A stretch of 13,085 bases of DNA. Source: a bacterium. Its GTDB lineage: Bacteria > Chloroflexota > Dormibacteria > UBA8260 > Bog-877. Of this stretch, positions 1 to 6,274 are shown one piece after another. The DNA is taken from the NCBI GenBank assembly GCA_021802115.1, contig JAKABA010000105.1, positions 1 through 13,085 of the forward strand, read 5' to 3'. The position numbers and the translations under genes are program-made. Position 1 is the first letter of the stretch. Every line of letters begins with the position of its first letter. The notes under the pieces were generated by a model. That model did not search any database, was not told the origin of the DNA, and worked only from the letters and a program-made list of their open reading frames with translations.

Positions 1-261
1 GAAAAGGGCGGCACTGCTACGGACCAGCGCGACCCCCCGGTCCCGCGGGGGGACAGGCCGCTGCCCCGCCCGGGAGAGAAGGCGGTCCCCCAGCCAGATC
101 TCACCTCGGGAGAGCGGCACAAAGCCGGCGATGGCCTCCAGGGTGGTGGTCTTCCCCGCCCCCGACGCCCCCAGCAGCGCGAGGCGCTCCCCCGCCTGGA
201 GCCGGAGGGCGACGCTCACCGCGAAGTCCCGCCGTGCAACCTCAAAGTCGGCGACGAGCAC
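1..261 (-). CDS. ABC transporter ATP-binding protein, oxyanion (molybdate/tungstate-type) importer, partial
   Basis: Only the first 87 codons are present; the gene runs off the left edge. The reading begins at a GTG (261-259) lying inside the end of the permease gene, an overlap of about 20 bases typical of coupled ABC operons. The translation starts VLVADFEVARRDFAVSVALR and contains a clear Walker A loop (GASGAGKTT) near residues 32-40, followed by the EAIAGFVPLSRGEIWLGDR segment that normally follows the P-loop in CysA/ModC/PotA-type ATPases. Signature, Walker B and any C-terminal TOBE regulatory domain are outside the window. As third gene after a binding protein and a permease, it should be the cytoplasmic motor energising uptake. 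The substrate is inferred from the binding protein, not from this fragment. Confidence 0.85.
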   Translation of the reverse strand, partial: MLVADFEVARRDFAVSVALRLQAGERLALLGASGAGKTTTLEAIAGFVPLSRGEIWLGDRLLSRAGQRPVPPRDRGVALVRSSAALF

Positions 262-1051
262 GGGCGCTCCAGACGTACGCCGCCACAGGGAGCGGCAGGG
301 CCACCAGCAGCAGCAGCAGCGCGAACGGGAGCGCCGATTCCAGGCCGGTCTCCTGCAACGTGGTCCAGATCTGCAGGGGCAACCCGAATGGGTGGTACGC
401 GATGATCAGGACCGCCCCGAAGGCGCCCATCGCCCGGGCCCAGGTCACCGCCAGGCTGGAGGCCAGCCCCGGCGCCGCCAGGGGCAGGGTCACCCTTCGC
501 AGGGTTCGGGAAGGGCGGTCTCCCAGCAGGCTGGCGGCTCGCTCCAGGTCCGGGTCCACGGCCGCGAAGGCGGCCTCCGCACCCAGCACGTAGTAGGGGA
601 CCGCCTCGTAGATCTCGGCGACCACCAGGGCGAAGAAGGTGTCCGCAGCGGTCAGGTGTACCCCGGCCAGCACGTGGCCGATCGGGGTTGCCGGCCCGAC
701 CATGAACACCAGCAGCAGCCCAATCACCAGCGGAGGCGTGAGCAGGGGAAGCAGCAGACCCGCCTCCCAGACCCGCCCCCAGGGCAGACGATCGCGCGCG
801 AGCATGTAGGCCAAAGGGGTGCCCAGCAGCAGGATCGCCCCGACCGCCAGGGCCGACGCCTCCACGGAGACCTCCAGGGGCACCAGGGCGCCGGGCTGGC
901 CCAGGGCCCCCAGCAAGCCTCCCCAGGAGAGGTGCGCGGCCAGAGTTATCACCGGCCCCAGAACCGCCACCCACACAACCCCGGCCCCCAGGATCGCCAG
1001 GGCGTTGCTCGGCCCCGCGAGGCGGATCCTGCGGGACGGGGCCGCGATCAC
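242..1051 (-). CDS. ABC transporter permease, ModB/WtpB-like
   Basis: This 269-residue integral membrane protein would form the translocation channel of the importer. Hydrophobic segments are visible at about residues 17-40, 64-84, 98-118, 137-156, 198-218 and 241-261, matching the roughly six helices of the molybdate/tungstate/sulfate permease family. The EAA loop that docks on the ATPase is at about 158-196 (GAEAAFAAVDPDLERAASLL, then TLPLAAPGL). The start is a GTG whose first base pairs overlap the stop of the upstream binding-protein gene (GTGA, 1048-1051), so translation is probably coupled. A (CAG)5 run at 305-319 simply encodes the leucine run of the last helix on the minus strand. Whether the ion is molybdate, tungstate or sulfate cannot be decided from the permease. 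Confidence 0.88.
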   Translation of the reverse strand: MIAAPSRRIRLAGPSNALAILGAGVVWVAVLGPVITLAAHLSWGGLLGALGQPGALVPLEVSVEASALAVGAILLLGTPLAYMLARDRLPWGRVWEAGLLLPLLTPPLVIGLLLVFMVGPATPIGHVLAGVHLTAADTFFALVVAEIYEAVPYYVLGAEAAFAAVDPDLERAASLLGDRPSRTLRRVTLPLAAPGLASSLAVTWARAMGAFGAVLIIAYHPFGLPLQIWTTLQETGLESALPFALLLLLVALPLPVAAYVWSARARRRL

Positions 1052-2013
1052 CTGGCCAGGCGGCGAATGCCGGCCGGAGCGGCGGCCGAGTCCCCCAGCA
1101 GCTGGACCGGCGGGGTCGCGTATCCCTCCCGCGCCAGGATCTGCCGCCCGCGGTATCCCGCCAGGAACGCGATGAAGGCGGTCGCCGCCGGGGAACCGCG
1201 TCCCAACACGGTCGCCTCGATGTCAAGCAGGGAGCCGTGCACCACCTCGCTCGGACTGATCCGCAGGTGAGCGGCCCGGTAATCGGCCAGGTCCTTCGGG
1301 TCCCCGAAGTTGATGGCGGCCGGGAGGGAGATGAACGGCAGATGGAGTTGGAGGGCCTCCGACTCGAAGGCGCTGGCCGCGTCCAGCTGGCCCGCCTGAA
1401 GCTGCGCCTCCAACGAGGTCTCGGGATACAGCTGGGCACCGGGGTCACTGCCACCAAGGTCCTGCGTCGCCACGGCCGGGGACAGATGGTAGAGCTTGGC
1501 CGCCAGCCCCACCATCATCGCGAAGGCCTGCCCCTGAGGATCCGTCGCGGGGTCGGTCCGGCCGAGCCTAAACCCCGGACGCGCCATCAGGGTGAAGAGG
1601 TCGCTTACCGGCAGCTGGTGCTCGCGGATCCGGTTCAGGCTCACCGCGTAGGGGCCACGAGGGTAGTACGCCACCACCAGCGGGCTGGATGCGATGCGCA
1701 CAGCCCAGCGCGTGTACCTGGGCTCGAGCAGCGCCAGCGGGCCGGGCCCGACCGAGATGAAGACGCTGGGGTGGATCTCCCCCGAAATGACCTCCTGAGC
1801 GAGACCCAAACTGCCCCCGCCCCGCCCTTGGTAGGAGTACCCATCGGCTCTGGTGAACTCGGGTCCCAGGTACTTGGACATCACCAGCTGGAGCGAGCCT
1901 GCGAACGCCACGTTGGCGGTACCACTCCTGGACCCCGGGGCCAGTGTCGAGCCACAGCCGGCCAAAAGGGCCGCCAGCACTGCCGCCAGGGCCGAGGCGA
2001 TCCCAATCCGCAT
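1048..2013 (-). CDS. Extracellular oxyanion-binding lipoprotein, WtpA/ModA-like
   Basis: A 321-residue protein with a lipoprotein signal peptide: MRIGIASALAAVLAALLAGC, lipobox LAGC with Cys20 as the lipidated residue, so it should be anchored to the outer face of the membrane. The mature part is a type-2 periplasmic binding fold. It has an FAGSL stretch at 37-41 (oxyanion-contacting loop in this family) and GRTDPATDPQG at 151-161, closely resembling the RTDPxxDP motif of WtpA-type tungstate/molybdate-binding proteins. It heads the operon with permease and ATPase. I chose the ATG at 2013 because it gives a complete signal peptide directly. A longer in-frame reading to 2292 adds about 90 residues of low-complexity sequence and is unlikely. 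No good ribosome binding site precedes this ATG, see the upstream promoter note. Sulfate or phosphonate specificity is less likely but not excluded. Confidence 0.85.
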   Translation of the reverse strand: MRIGIASALAAVLAALLAGCGSTLAPGSRSGTANVAFAGSLQLVMSKYLGPEFTRADGYSYQGRGGGSLGLAQEVISGEIHPSVFISVGPGPLALLEPRYTRWAVRIASSPLVVAYYPRGPYAVSLNRIREHQLPVSDLFTLMARPGFRLGRTDPATDPQGQAFAMMVGLAAKLYHLSPAVATQDLGGSDPGAQLYPETSLEAQLQAGQLDAASAFESEALQLHLPFISLPAAINFGDPKDLADYRAAHLRISPSEVVHGSLLDIEATVLGRGSPAATAFIAFLAGYRGRQILAREGYATPPVQLLGDSAAAPAGIRRLAR

Positions 2014-2067
2014 TGTGCAAGCAAGACTAGCAGTTGTCAGGCAAACCTTGTCAGTGGATTGCAATCC
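2014..2067 (-). promoter_or_regulatory. Candidate promoter and palindromic operator of the oxyanion importer operon
   Basis: On the minus strand a CTGACA-like -35 and a TAGTCT -10 lie a short distance before the binding-protein ATG, spaced about 19 bases. The predicted start of transcription would fall within a few bases of the ATG, consistent with the missing Shine-Dalgarno and a leaderless or nearly leaderless mRNA. A perfect 12-base palindrome, GGATTGCAATCC (2056-2067), sits just upstream of the -35 and could bind a dimeric regulator. It does not resemble the E. coli ModE consensus as I remember it. Element assignments are by eye. Confidence 0.35.
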
Positions 2068-2870
2068 GGCCGCCAGCCGTCGCCCGGATGAGTCGGCAAA
2101 TCGCCCTGGGGGCGTCCTCCACTCGGGGCCGCGGCGCCAAGGATCCGCCTGGACGCGGTCTCCTATCAGCCGTTCCGGGCCAAGGAACGGCGGGGTGAAC
2201 TTGGAGCGACCCACCAAGAGTCTGGGGAGCGCTCTCAGGCGCGCCCGGCTCCTGGTCGAGCTGAGGGGCTCGGGTCGGCTCGGCATGCACAACCGTCACG
2301 CCCACTGCCGCCGTCCGGTGCTTGCCGCCAACCGCTAGCGATCACCGCAACTCTCCCGGTTCGATCATGGAAATTCCCGAGCCGACTGAGCTATCCCATA
2401 GAGGCCGGTGGAAGCGGACCCTGACCCTGGGTCACAGACGGCGCCTCCGCTGGCCGCGGGAAGGGACCCGGGAGCTGTTGGGCGGGCCGCTGGATTACGG
2501 GGATGGGCCACTCCACAAGTTCAGCGTCCAGGTCAACCGACACCAGGAGCAGAGTTCCCCTAGTTGCCAGTCGCGGCTGGCCCCCGCACAGAGGTGGTGT
2601 TGAGGGGGAGCCGGTGCCAAGAGGGTGGGGCCAGGCGACCCGGCCCGCCGGCTGGGGCTCAATGCCACCATGCCCGGGCGGGCACGCCCAATTGCACCAC
2701 GGCCATTCCCGCCGTAGGGTGATCGAGTTTGTCTCCAGCCGCGCCTCCTTCAGGGCTGGGACGGGCATCGAGTTCGGCCCCGAGGGATCGGACGGTGGCC
2801 GGCGAACGACATTGACCATGGCCGTTGTACCTGTCGCGACTCTCCCGGCAAACCGGTGGTCCCTGGGTTC
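2068..2870. other. Long intergenic stretch without a convincing gene
   Basis: This stretch separates the minus-strand importer operon from the plus-strand merA operon. It contains the hairpin at 2169-2191 and a second perfect dyad, TGACCC-T-GGGTCA, at 2422-2434. The longest candidate reading, minus strand 2819-2391 (142 residues, tryptophan and proline rich with a CNWACPPGHGG segment), has no ribosome binding site, no family I recognise and weaker third-position GC than the neighbouring genes. I do not call it a gene. A decayed or lineage-specific gene there remains possible. Confidence 0.5.
2169..2191. repeat. Perfect inverted repeat, 8-bp stem and 7-nt loop
   Basis: GCCGTTCC (2169-2176) and GGAACGGC (2184-2191) are perfectly complementary around a GGGCCAA loop. 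No T-run follows on either strand, so it is not a classical intrinsic terminator. It sits about 160 bases upstream of the minus-strand importer operon, where it could be an operator or a transcript end signal for something further right. Confidence 0.5.
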
Positions 2871-2941
2871 GTGTTAGAGTAATAGTTGGTTATCCGGATG
2901 TATGTAACTTCCGCCCCAGGTGAATAGAAGATTCAAGGAGG
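2871..2941 (+). promoter_or_regulatory. merA operon promoter/operator island and ribosome binding site
   Basis: The bases from about 2873 to 2910 are conspicuously AT-rich against GC-rich surroundings. An extended -10 (TG-T-TAGAGT, 2872-2880) is visible. Just downstream lie GTTA (2889-2892) and TAAC (2905-2908), an inverted pair around an ATCCGGAT palindrome (2892-2899). A second GTTA is at 2873-2876. This is the expected place for an ArsR-family repressor, encoded two genes into the same operon, to sit over the start of transcription. A strong Shine-Dalgarno AAGGAGG (2935-2941) lies 7 bases before the merA ATG. The operator assignment is inference. Confidence 0.4.
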
Positions 2942-2948
2942 ACTCCTC

Positions 2949-4604
2949 ATGACAGACGCACCCGCTCGCACGGCCGTGCTCGATGTGGGTGGTATGACCT
3001 GCGACGATTGTGCCCATCACGTGACCACTGCGCTCGACAAGGCGGGCGCGACCGACATATCGGTTGAGTGGCCGACCGGCCAGGCGCGCTTCACCTGGCC
3101 CGCGGACGTGCCCGAGGACGAGCTGCGCTCGCGGGTGGTGGCGGCGGGCTACCGGCCCGGGACGCTGCGCGTGAGCACCGCCGGGGAGCCGGCCGTATCT
3201 GACCCGGCTCTTGACTATGACCTCGTGGTCGTGGGCGCTGGCTCCGCCGCTTTCGCCGCAGCCATCAGGGCCACCGAGGCCGGCTATCGGGTGGCGCTTG
3301 TCGAGGAGGGGGTCCTGGGTGGGACCTGCGTCAACATCGGCTGCGTGCCGTCGAAGGCCCTGCTTCGAGCCGGCGAACTCGCCTGGACAGCAGGGCACCA
3401 CCCGTTCGCCGGGCTTACGACCAGCTCGGGGCCGGTGGACCTCGCCGCCCTGGTGGGGCAGAAGGACGAGCTCGTAGGCGCGCTGCGCCAGGCGAAGTAT
3501 GCCGACCTCGTCCAGGACTACGGCTTCGAGGCGATTCCCGGCCGCGCTCGGTTCGTCGGCCCGGACCGGCTGGACGTCGGCGGTCGAGCGATCTCGGCGG
3601 GAGTTTTCCTGGTCGCCACCGGGGCGTCCCCGAGCGCGCCCCCAATCCCGGGTCTCGCAGAGGCCGGCTTCCTCACCTCAACCACCGCGCTCAATCTCAC
3701 CGAGGTGCCGTCACGACTGGCGGTGATCGGGGCCAACGCCATCGGATTGGAGCTCGGCCAGTTCTTCCTTCACCTCGGTAGCGAGGTCACCTTCCTGGAC
3801 GTGGCGCCGCGAATAGCTCCCTTTGAAGAGCCCGAAGTCTCTGAAGCTCTCGCCGATTCGCTGCGCGCCCAGGGCGCCCGGATCCTCGCCCCGGCGGACG
3901 TGCTGGCGGTCGAGCGGACAGGCGGTCGTGTCGACGTCAAGGTGCGAGCAGGTGGCGAGGAGATCTCGCTGGAGGTTGATCAGGTGCTGGTGGCCACCGG
4001 CCGCCGGCCGAACACCTCCGATCTCGGACTGGAAGCCGCTGGGGTTGCGCTCGACGCCCGGGGAGCGGTCGTGGTCGATGACCAGCTCCGAACCTCAAAT
4101 CCCCGCGTCTTTGCCGCCGGGGATGTGATTGGAGGTCCTCAGTTCGTCTACGTTTCGGCCTACGAGGGGGCTCTGACCGTCGACAACGCCCTTCTCGGCG
4201 CTGACCGTAGTGTTGACTTCACCGGGCTTCCAAAGGTCACCTTCACGTTGCCGCAGGTGGCGTCGGCCGGACTCACCGAGGCGCAGGCCCGCTCGGCCGG
4301 CCACGATGTGGTCACCTCGGTGCTTCCCCTCGAGGCTGTCCCCAGGGCGTTGGTCAACCGCGACACCCACGGACTGGTGAAGCTTGTTGCCGAGGTGGGG
4401 ACCGGCCGGTTGCTCGGTGCCTCGGTGGTCGCCGACGGCGCCGGCGACGTCATCCAGGCGGCGGTGCTCGCCATTCGGCATGGGCTCACCACTGACCAGC
4501 TCTCCGCCACCTTCCACCCCTACCTGACCATGGCAGAGGGGATCAAGCTCGCCGCTCAGACCTTCACCCGGGATGTGCACAAGCTCTCCTGCTGCGCGGC
4601 ATGA
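2949..4604 (+). CDS. merA: Mercury(II) reductase with N-terminal HMA domain
   Basis: This cytoplasmic FAD enzyme uses NADPH to reduce Hg(II) to volatile Hg(0). It has 551 residues, the usual length for MerA with one N-terminal metal-binding domain. Residues 8-75 are the HMA domain with GGMTCDDC (Cys18, Cys21). An FAD-binding glycine-rich loop is at about 95-102, and the redox-active disulfide GGTCVNIGCVPSK has Cys127 and Cys132. A NAD(P)-binding loop GANAIG is at 261-266, a second FAD motif AAGDV at 389-393, and the C-terminal LSCCAA has Cys548 and Cys549, which hand Hg(II) to the active site. Tyr184 (in AKY) and Tyr525 (in PYLTMAEG) match the two active-site tyrosines known in MerA. An oddity is T-L-P at 433-435, where the family nearly always has T-D/E-P. 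It heads a merA-arsR-nrtS-like operon and overlaps the next start by ATGA. Confidence 0.96.
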   Translation: MTDAPARTAVLDVGGMTCDDCAHHVTTALDKAGATDISVEWPTGQARFTWPADVPEDELRSRVVAAGYRPGTLRVSTAGEPAVSDPALDYDLVVVGAGSAAFAAAIRATEAGYRVALVEEGVLGGTCVNIGCVPSKALLRAGELAWTAGHHPFAGLTTSSGPVDLAALVGQKDELVGALRQAKYADLVQDYGFEAIPGRARFVGPDRLDVGGRAISAGVFLVATGASPSAPPIPGLAEAGFLTSTTALNLTEVPSRLAVIGANAIGLELGQFFLHLGSEVTFLDVAPRIAPFEEPEVSEALADSLRAQGARILAPADVLAVERTGGRVDVKVRAGGEEISLEVDQVLVATGRRPNTSDLGLEAAGVALDARGAVVVDDQLRTSNPRVFAAGDVIGGPQFVYVSAYEGALTVDNALLGADRSVDFTGLPKVTFTLPQVASAGLTEAQARSAGHDVVTSVLPLEAVPRALVNRDTHGLVKLVAEVGTGRLLGASVVADGAGDVIQAAVLAIRHGLTTDQLSATFHPYLTMAEGIKLAAQTFTRDVHKLSCCAA

Positions 4605-4975
4605 GCGCGGTCCTCGATACCGAGCGTCCAGTGGCCAGATGGGTGCCTCCCGATCCGATGGGACGGACGCTGACGGCGAAGTTCTTCCGTGCCCTGGGCG
4701 ACCCGACCAGGCTCGGGTTGGCGGAGTTCTGCGCCGAGAAGGAGCGCACGGGCGCCGAGTGCGTCAGCCACGCCGGGCTCTCCCAGGGCAGGGTCTCAGC
4801 CCATCTGGGCTGTAAGGTCTCGTGCGGCCTGCTCACTCTGCGCCGGGCAAGTCGGTTCGCCCACTACCAGGTCACCGATCCCAGGGTGTTGCAGCTCCTC
4901 CGCATCAGCCAGGAGATGGTCGCCGCCCAGGCCGTCTCGATTGCGGTCTGCACCAAGGTCAGGCCCGCACGGTGA
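4601..4975 (+). CDS. ArsR/SmtB-family metal-sensing repressor, CmtR-like cysteine triad
   Basis: A 124-residue winged-helix repressor expected to dissociate from operator DNA on binding a soft metal. KFFRALGDPTRLGLAEF at 27-43 is the typical ArsR entry helix. The recognition region is about 57-77 (LSQGRVSAHLGCKVSCGL), followed by the wing (RRASRFAHYQV). Cys71 and Cys75 in the recognition helix (C-x3-C) and Cys117 near the C-terminus fall where M. tuberculosis CmtR has its Cd/Pb ligands Cys57, Cys61 and Cys102. ArsR-like repressors of the same family are known to control mer operons in Streptomyces. Cys44 and Cys54 are additional. The start ATG overlaps the merA stop, so the sensor is co-transcribed with the gene it most likely represses. 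The inducer is probably Hg(II); Cd or Pb is possible. Confidence 0.88.
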   Translation: MSAVLDTERPVARWVPPDPMGRTLTAKFFRALGDPTRLGLAEFCAEKERTGAECVSHAGLSQGRVSAHLGCKVSCGLLTLRRASRFAHYQVTDPRVLQLLRISQEMVAAQAVSIAVCTKVRPAR

Positions 4976-4985
4976 CGGCGGGGCG

Positions 4986-5378
4986 ATGAGCAAGGGCCGC
5001 CAGCATCAACTGAGCTCACCGGGCAAGGCCGGGGGGGCCTCGTCCCGCCCGGTCTTGCCCGGTCCGGAACCCGAGGATCCCCCGACTTGGGGCAACCCCC
5101 GCGAGGCTGTCGCGGTCTGCATCCATCGGCCGAACCGTCGCCGCGTCGCGTTGATCGCCCTCGTCGTGGGGACCCTGCTTGTGGGAATCAACCAAGGGCC
5201 GGTGCTGGCGGCCGGAGATGTTGGGTGGGCCATCTGGGTCCGAGTGGGGCTTGACTATCTGATCCCGGCCTGCGTGGCCACCCTGGGCCTGCTGTCAGGG
5301 TCCCGGCGGCGGCGGTCCGCGACGAATCGACGGATGAGCTGCGAGGCGGCTAGAGGCAGGCCCGAGGACCCAGCATGA
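4986..5378 (+). CDS. Small two-helix membrane protein, NrtS-like
   Basis: A 130-residue protein, starting 10 bases after the arsR stop and so probably in the same transcript. A long hydrophilic N-terminus (1-48, proline-rich) is followed by two hydrophobic helices at about 52-70 and 84-105. The first contains ALIALVVGTLLVGINQGPVL and the second DYLIPACVATLGLLSG, a pattern I recognise from the NrtS family described as nitrate/nitrite transport proteins in cyanobacteria (GTxxxxINQG, then a YxIPxxVxTxG-like segment). A basic tail follows. Cysteines lie at 45 (just before helix 1), 96 (inside helix 2) and 119. No MerT, MerC or MerF is present, so this could provide mercury entry instead; that is speculation. 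I chose the ATG at 4986; the same frame is open further upstream but would overlap arsR. Confidence 0.7.
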   Translation: MSKGRQHQLSSPGKAGGASSRPVLPGPEPEDPPTWGNPREAVAVCIHRPNRRRVALIALVVGTLLVGINQGPVLAAGDVGWAIWVRVGLDYLIPACVATLGLLSGSRRRRSATNRRMSCEAARGRPEDPA

Positions 5379-5395
5379 GGGGCGCGCCGAGCCCC
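5379..5395. terminator. Candidate bidirectional stem-loop between convergent genes
   Basis: GGGGC (5379-5383) and GCCCC (5391-5395) form a short GC stem with a 7-base loop exactly in the 20-base gap between the stop of the NrtS-like gene and the stop of the MerR-family gene. No T-run follows, so termination would have to be of the T-less kind common in high-GC bacteria. Confidence 0.4.
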
Positions 5396-5398
5396 AGG

Positions 5399-5911
5399 TC
5401 ATCGGGCCCAAAGGTGGTCGGGTGGAGCATCAGTGGCTGGCGCCCGAAGGTCCTGAGCGCGCTGGAGAGGACCACCGCACACCGCCCCGGGTGGGCGCAC
5501 CGCCCGCGGCGTGGGCCGGAGCCCGACATGCTCGACTATGCCGCAGTAGCGGGCCCTACCAGCGGGCAGGCGGTTGGCCTGAGCCTGAAGCGCTACCAGG
5601 TCGGCTCGCAGAGCCACGAGTTCAGCCAGGCGCTGGTCTATGTCGACCACTTGGCGGTCCAGCACCGACAGCACGTAGGCGCATGGACGCTCGCCGCGCG
5701 CCTTGAGCGCGATGATCTCGCGTATCTCCGTCAGGGACAGACCGAGGCGCTGGGCGGTCTTGACGAACGCCAAGCGCTCCACATCGTCCTCACGGTATTC
5801 GCGGTATCCCGAGGGCCGGCGCGCCGGCTCCGGGAGCAGGCCCATCCCCTCGTAGAAGCGCACGGTCCTCGGATTGACCCCGACCCGGCGGGCTAGCTCC
5901 CCGATGCGCAT
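5399..5911 (-). CDS. MerR-family heavy-metal-responsive transcriptional regulator
   Basis: A 170-residue activator/repressor. The N-terminal winged helix (1-72) has the family hallmarks MRIGELARRVGVNPRTVRFY and the GLLPEPARRPSGYREY wing. A long dimerisation helix follows (about 80-112). Cys77 (in RPCAYV) is at the position that is Cys in divalent-metal sensors (ZntR Cys79, MerR Cys82 class) and Ser in copper sensor CueR. The metal loop contains YCGIVEH, with Cys123 and His128, reminiscent of ZntR/CadR. A further Cys145 lies in an unusually long C-terminal tail of about 30 residues. These ligands argue for Zn/Cd/Pb/Hg rather than Cu(I). It is translated immediately after the small HMA gene (TGATG junction), so its level should follow the promoter it is likely to control. 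Confidence 0.9.
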   Translation of the reverse strand: MRIGELARRVGVNPRTVRFYEGMGLLPEPARRPSGYREYREDDVERLAFVKTAQRLGLSLTEIREIIALKARGERPCAYVLSVLDRQVVDIDQRLAELVALRADLVALQAQANRLPAGRARYCGIVEHVGLRPTPRAVRPPGAVCGGPLQRAQDLRAPATDAPPDHLWAR

Positions 5912-6123
5912 CAGCCGACCGGGGCGTAACCCACCTCGGCCAACTTGGCCCGTAGGTCGGCTGCGCTGACCGCCGTCTCGTCATAGCTCACCTTCACATC
6001 GTTGGTCTTGGCAGACGGCGCCACCCGTAGCACCCCGTGGACGGCGGAGAGGACTTGGGCGATGGTGCGCTCGCAGCTCTCGCAGTGGATCTCCTCGACC
6101 AGAATCGTCACGGTCGTAGTCAT
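5911..6123 (-). CDS. Small HMA-domain metallochaperone (CopZ/MerP-like)
   Basis: A 70-residue stand-alone heavy-metal-associated domain of ferredoxin-like fold with no signal peptide, so cytoplasmic, unlike classical periplasmic MerP. Metal would be held by Cys14 and Cys17 in EIHCESC. The usual GMTCxxC methionine is replaced and a histidine precedes the first cysteine. The rest (VLSAVHGVLRVAP, then VKVSYDE, then LRAKLAEVGY) is standard HMA. The start has a good Shine-Dalgarno (GAGGAGG on the minus strand, 6130-6136), 6 bases before the ATG. It is the first gene of a two-gene operon with the MerR regulator and is divergent from a P-type ATPase whose own HMA domain also has an HCxxC motif. It probably delivers metal to that pump. 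Confidence 0.9.
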   Translation of the reverse strand: MTTTVTILVEEIHCESCERTIAQVLSAVHGVLRVAPSAKTNDVKVSYDETAVSAADLRAKLAEVGYAPVG

Positions 6124-6160
6124 TCAGGGCCTCCTCAGGCTGGCCAGTCGTCCTGCTTGG

Positions 6161-6192
6161 AACATACAACCTTCCCCCGGATAGAAGGTCAA
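6161..6192 (-). promoter_or_regulatory. MerR-type promoter with 20-bp spacer and operator dyad
   Basis: On the minus strand, -35 TTGACC (6192-6187) and -10 TATGTT (6166-6161) are separated by 20 bases, or 19 if the -10 is shifted by one. This overlong spacing is diagnostic of promoters activated by MerR-family proteins. Between them lies the dyad ACCTTCC / AGAAGGT (6169-6175 and 6183-6189, 6 of 7 pairs, 7-base centre), the usual form of a MerR-family metal operator. It drives the HMA chaperone and the MerR gene, so the regulator probably controls its own operon. Confidence 0.75.
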
Positions 6193-6230
6193 CCCCGGCT
6201 GGTGAATCAGCAGAGCCCGGATCGCTGGGC

Positions 6231-6274
6231 TTGACATTCCATTCGAAGGCAGGGTTTACGCTCGCGGCAGGAGG
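6231..6274 (+). promoter_or_regulatory. Divergent promoter of the P-type ATPase and its ribosome binding site
   Basis: A perfect -35 TTGACA (6231-6236) is followed after 20 bases by TACGCT (6257-6262), or after 19 by TTACGC. Again this is a stretched, MerR-type geometry. The spacer holds an imperfect dyad (ATTCC and GGCAGGGT halves) weaker than the one on the other strand. A strong Shine-Dalgarno AGGAGG (6269-6274) sits 8 bases before the GTG start, implying a very short leader. Control by the same MerR regulator is inferred from spacing and position. Confidence 0.55.

Noticed and set aside
305..319. (CAG)5 trinucleotide repeat
   Set aside because: It encodes five leucines of the last permease helix on the minus strand; codon bias explains it.
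216..1457. 413-codon open frame on the minus strand across the permease and binding-protein genes
   Set aside because: It is in a different frame from the two recognised proteins, crosses their junction, and has Gly/Pro/Arg-rich shadow composition.
2051..2292. N-terminal extension of the binding lipoprotein up to 2292
   Set aside because: It would bury a complete lipoprotein signal peptide about 90 residues inside the protein, and the added sequence is low-complexity.
2358..2402. tRNA-like pieces: GGTTCGATC on the plus strand and a D-arm-like GATAGCTCAGTCGG on the minus strand
   Set aside because: The two pieces are on opposite strands, the D-stem does not close, and no anticodon or acceptor stem can be drawn. 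Treated as chance resemblance, at most a scrambled remnant.
5399..5911. Copper-sensor (CueR) assignment for the MerR-family protein
   Set aside because: Cys77 and the Cys123/His128 loop fit divalent-metal sensors; CueR has serine at the first position and a C-x7-C loop.
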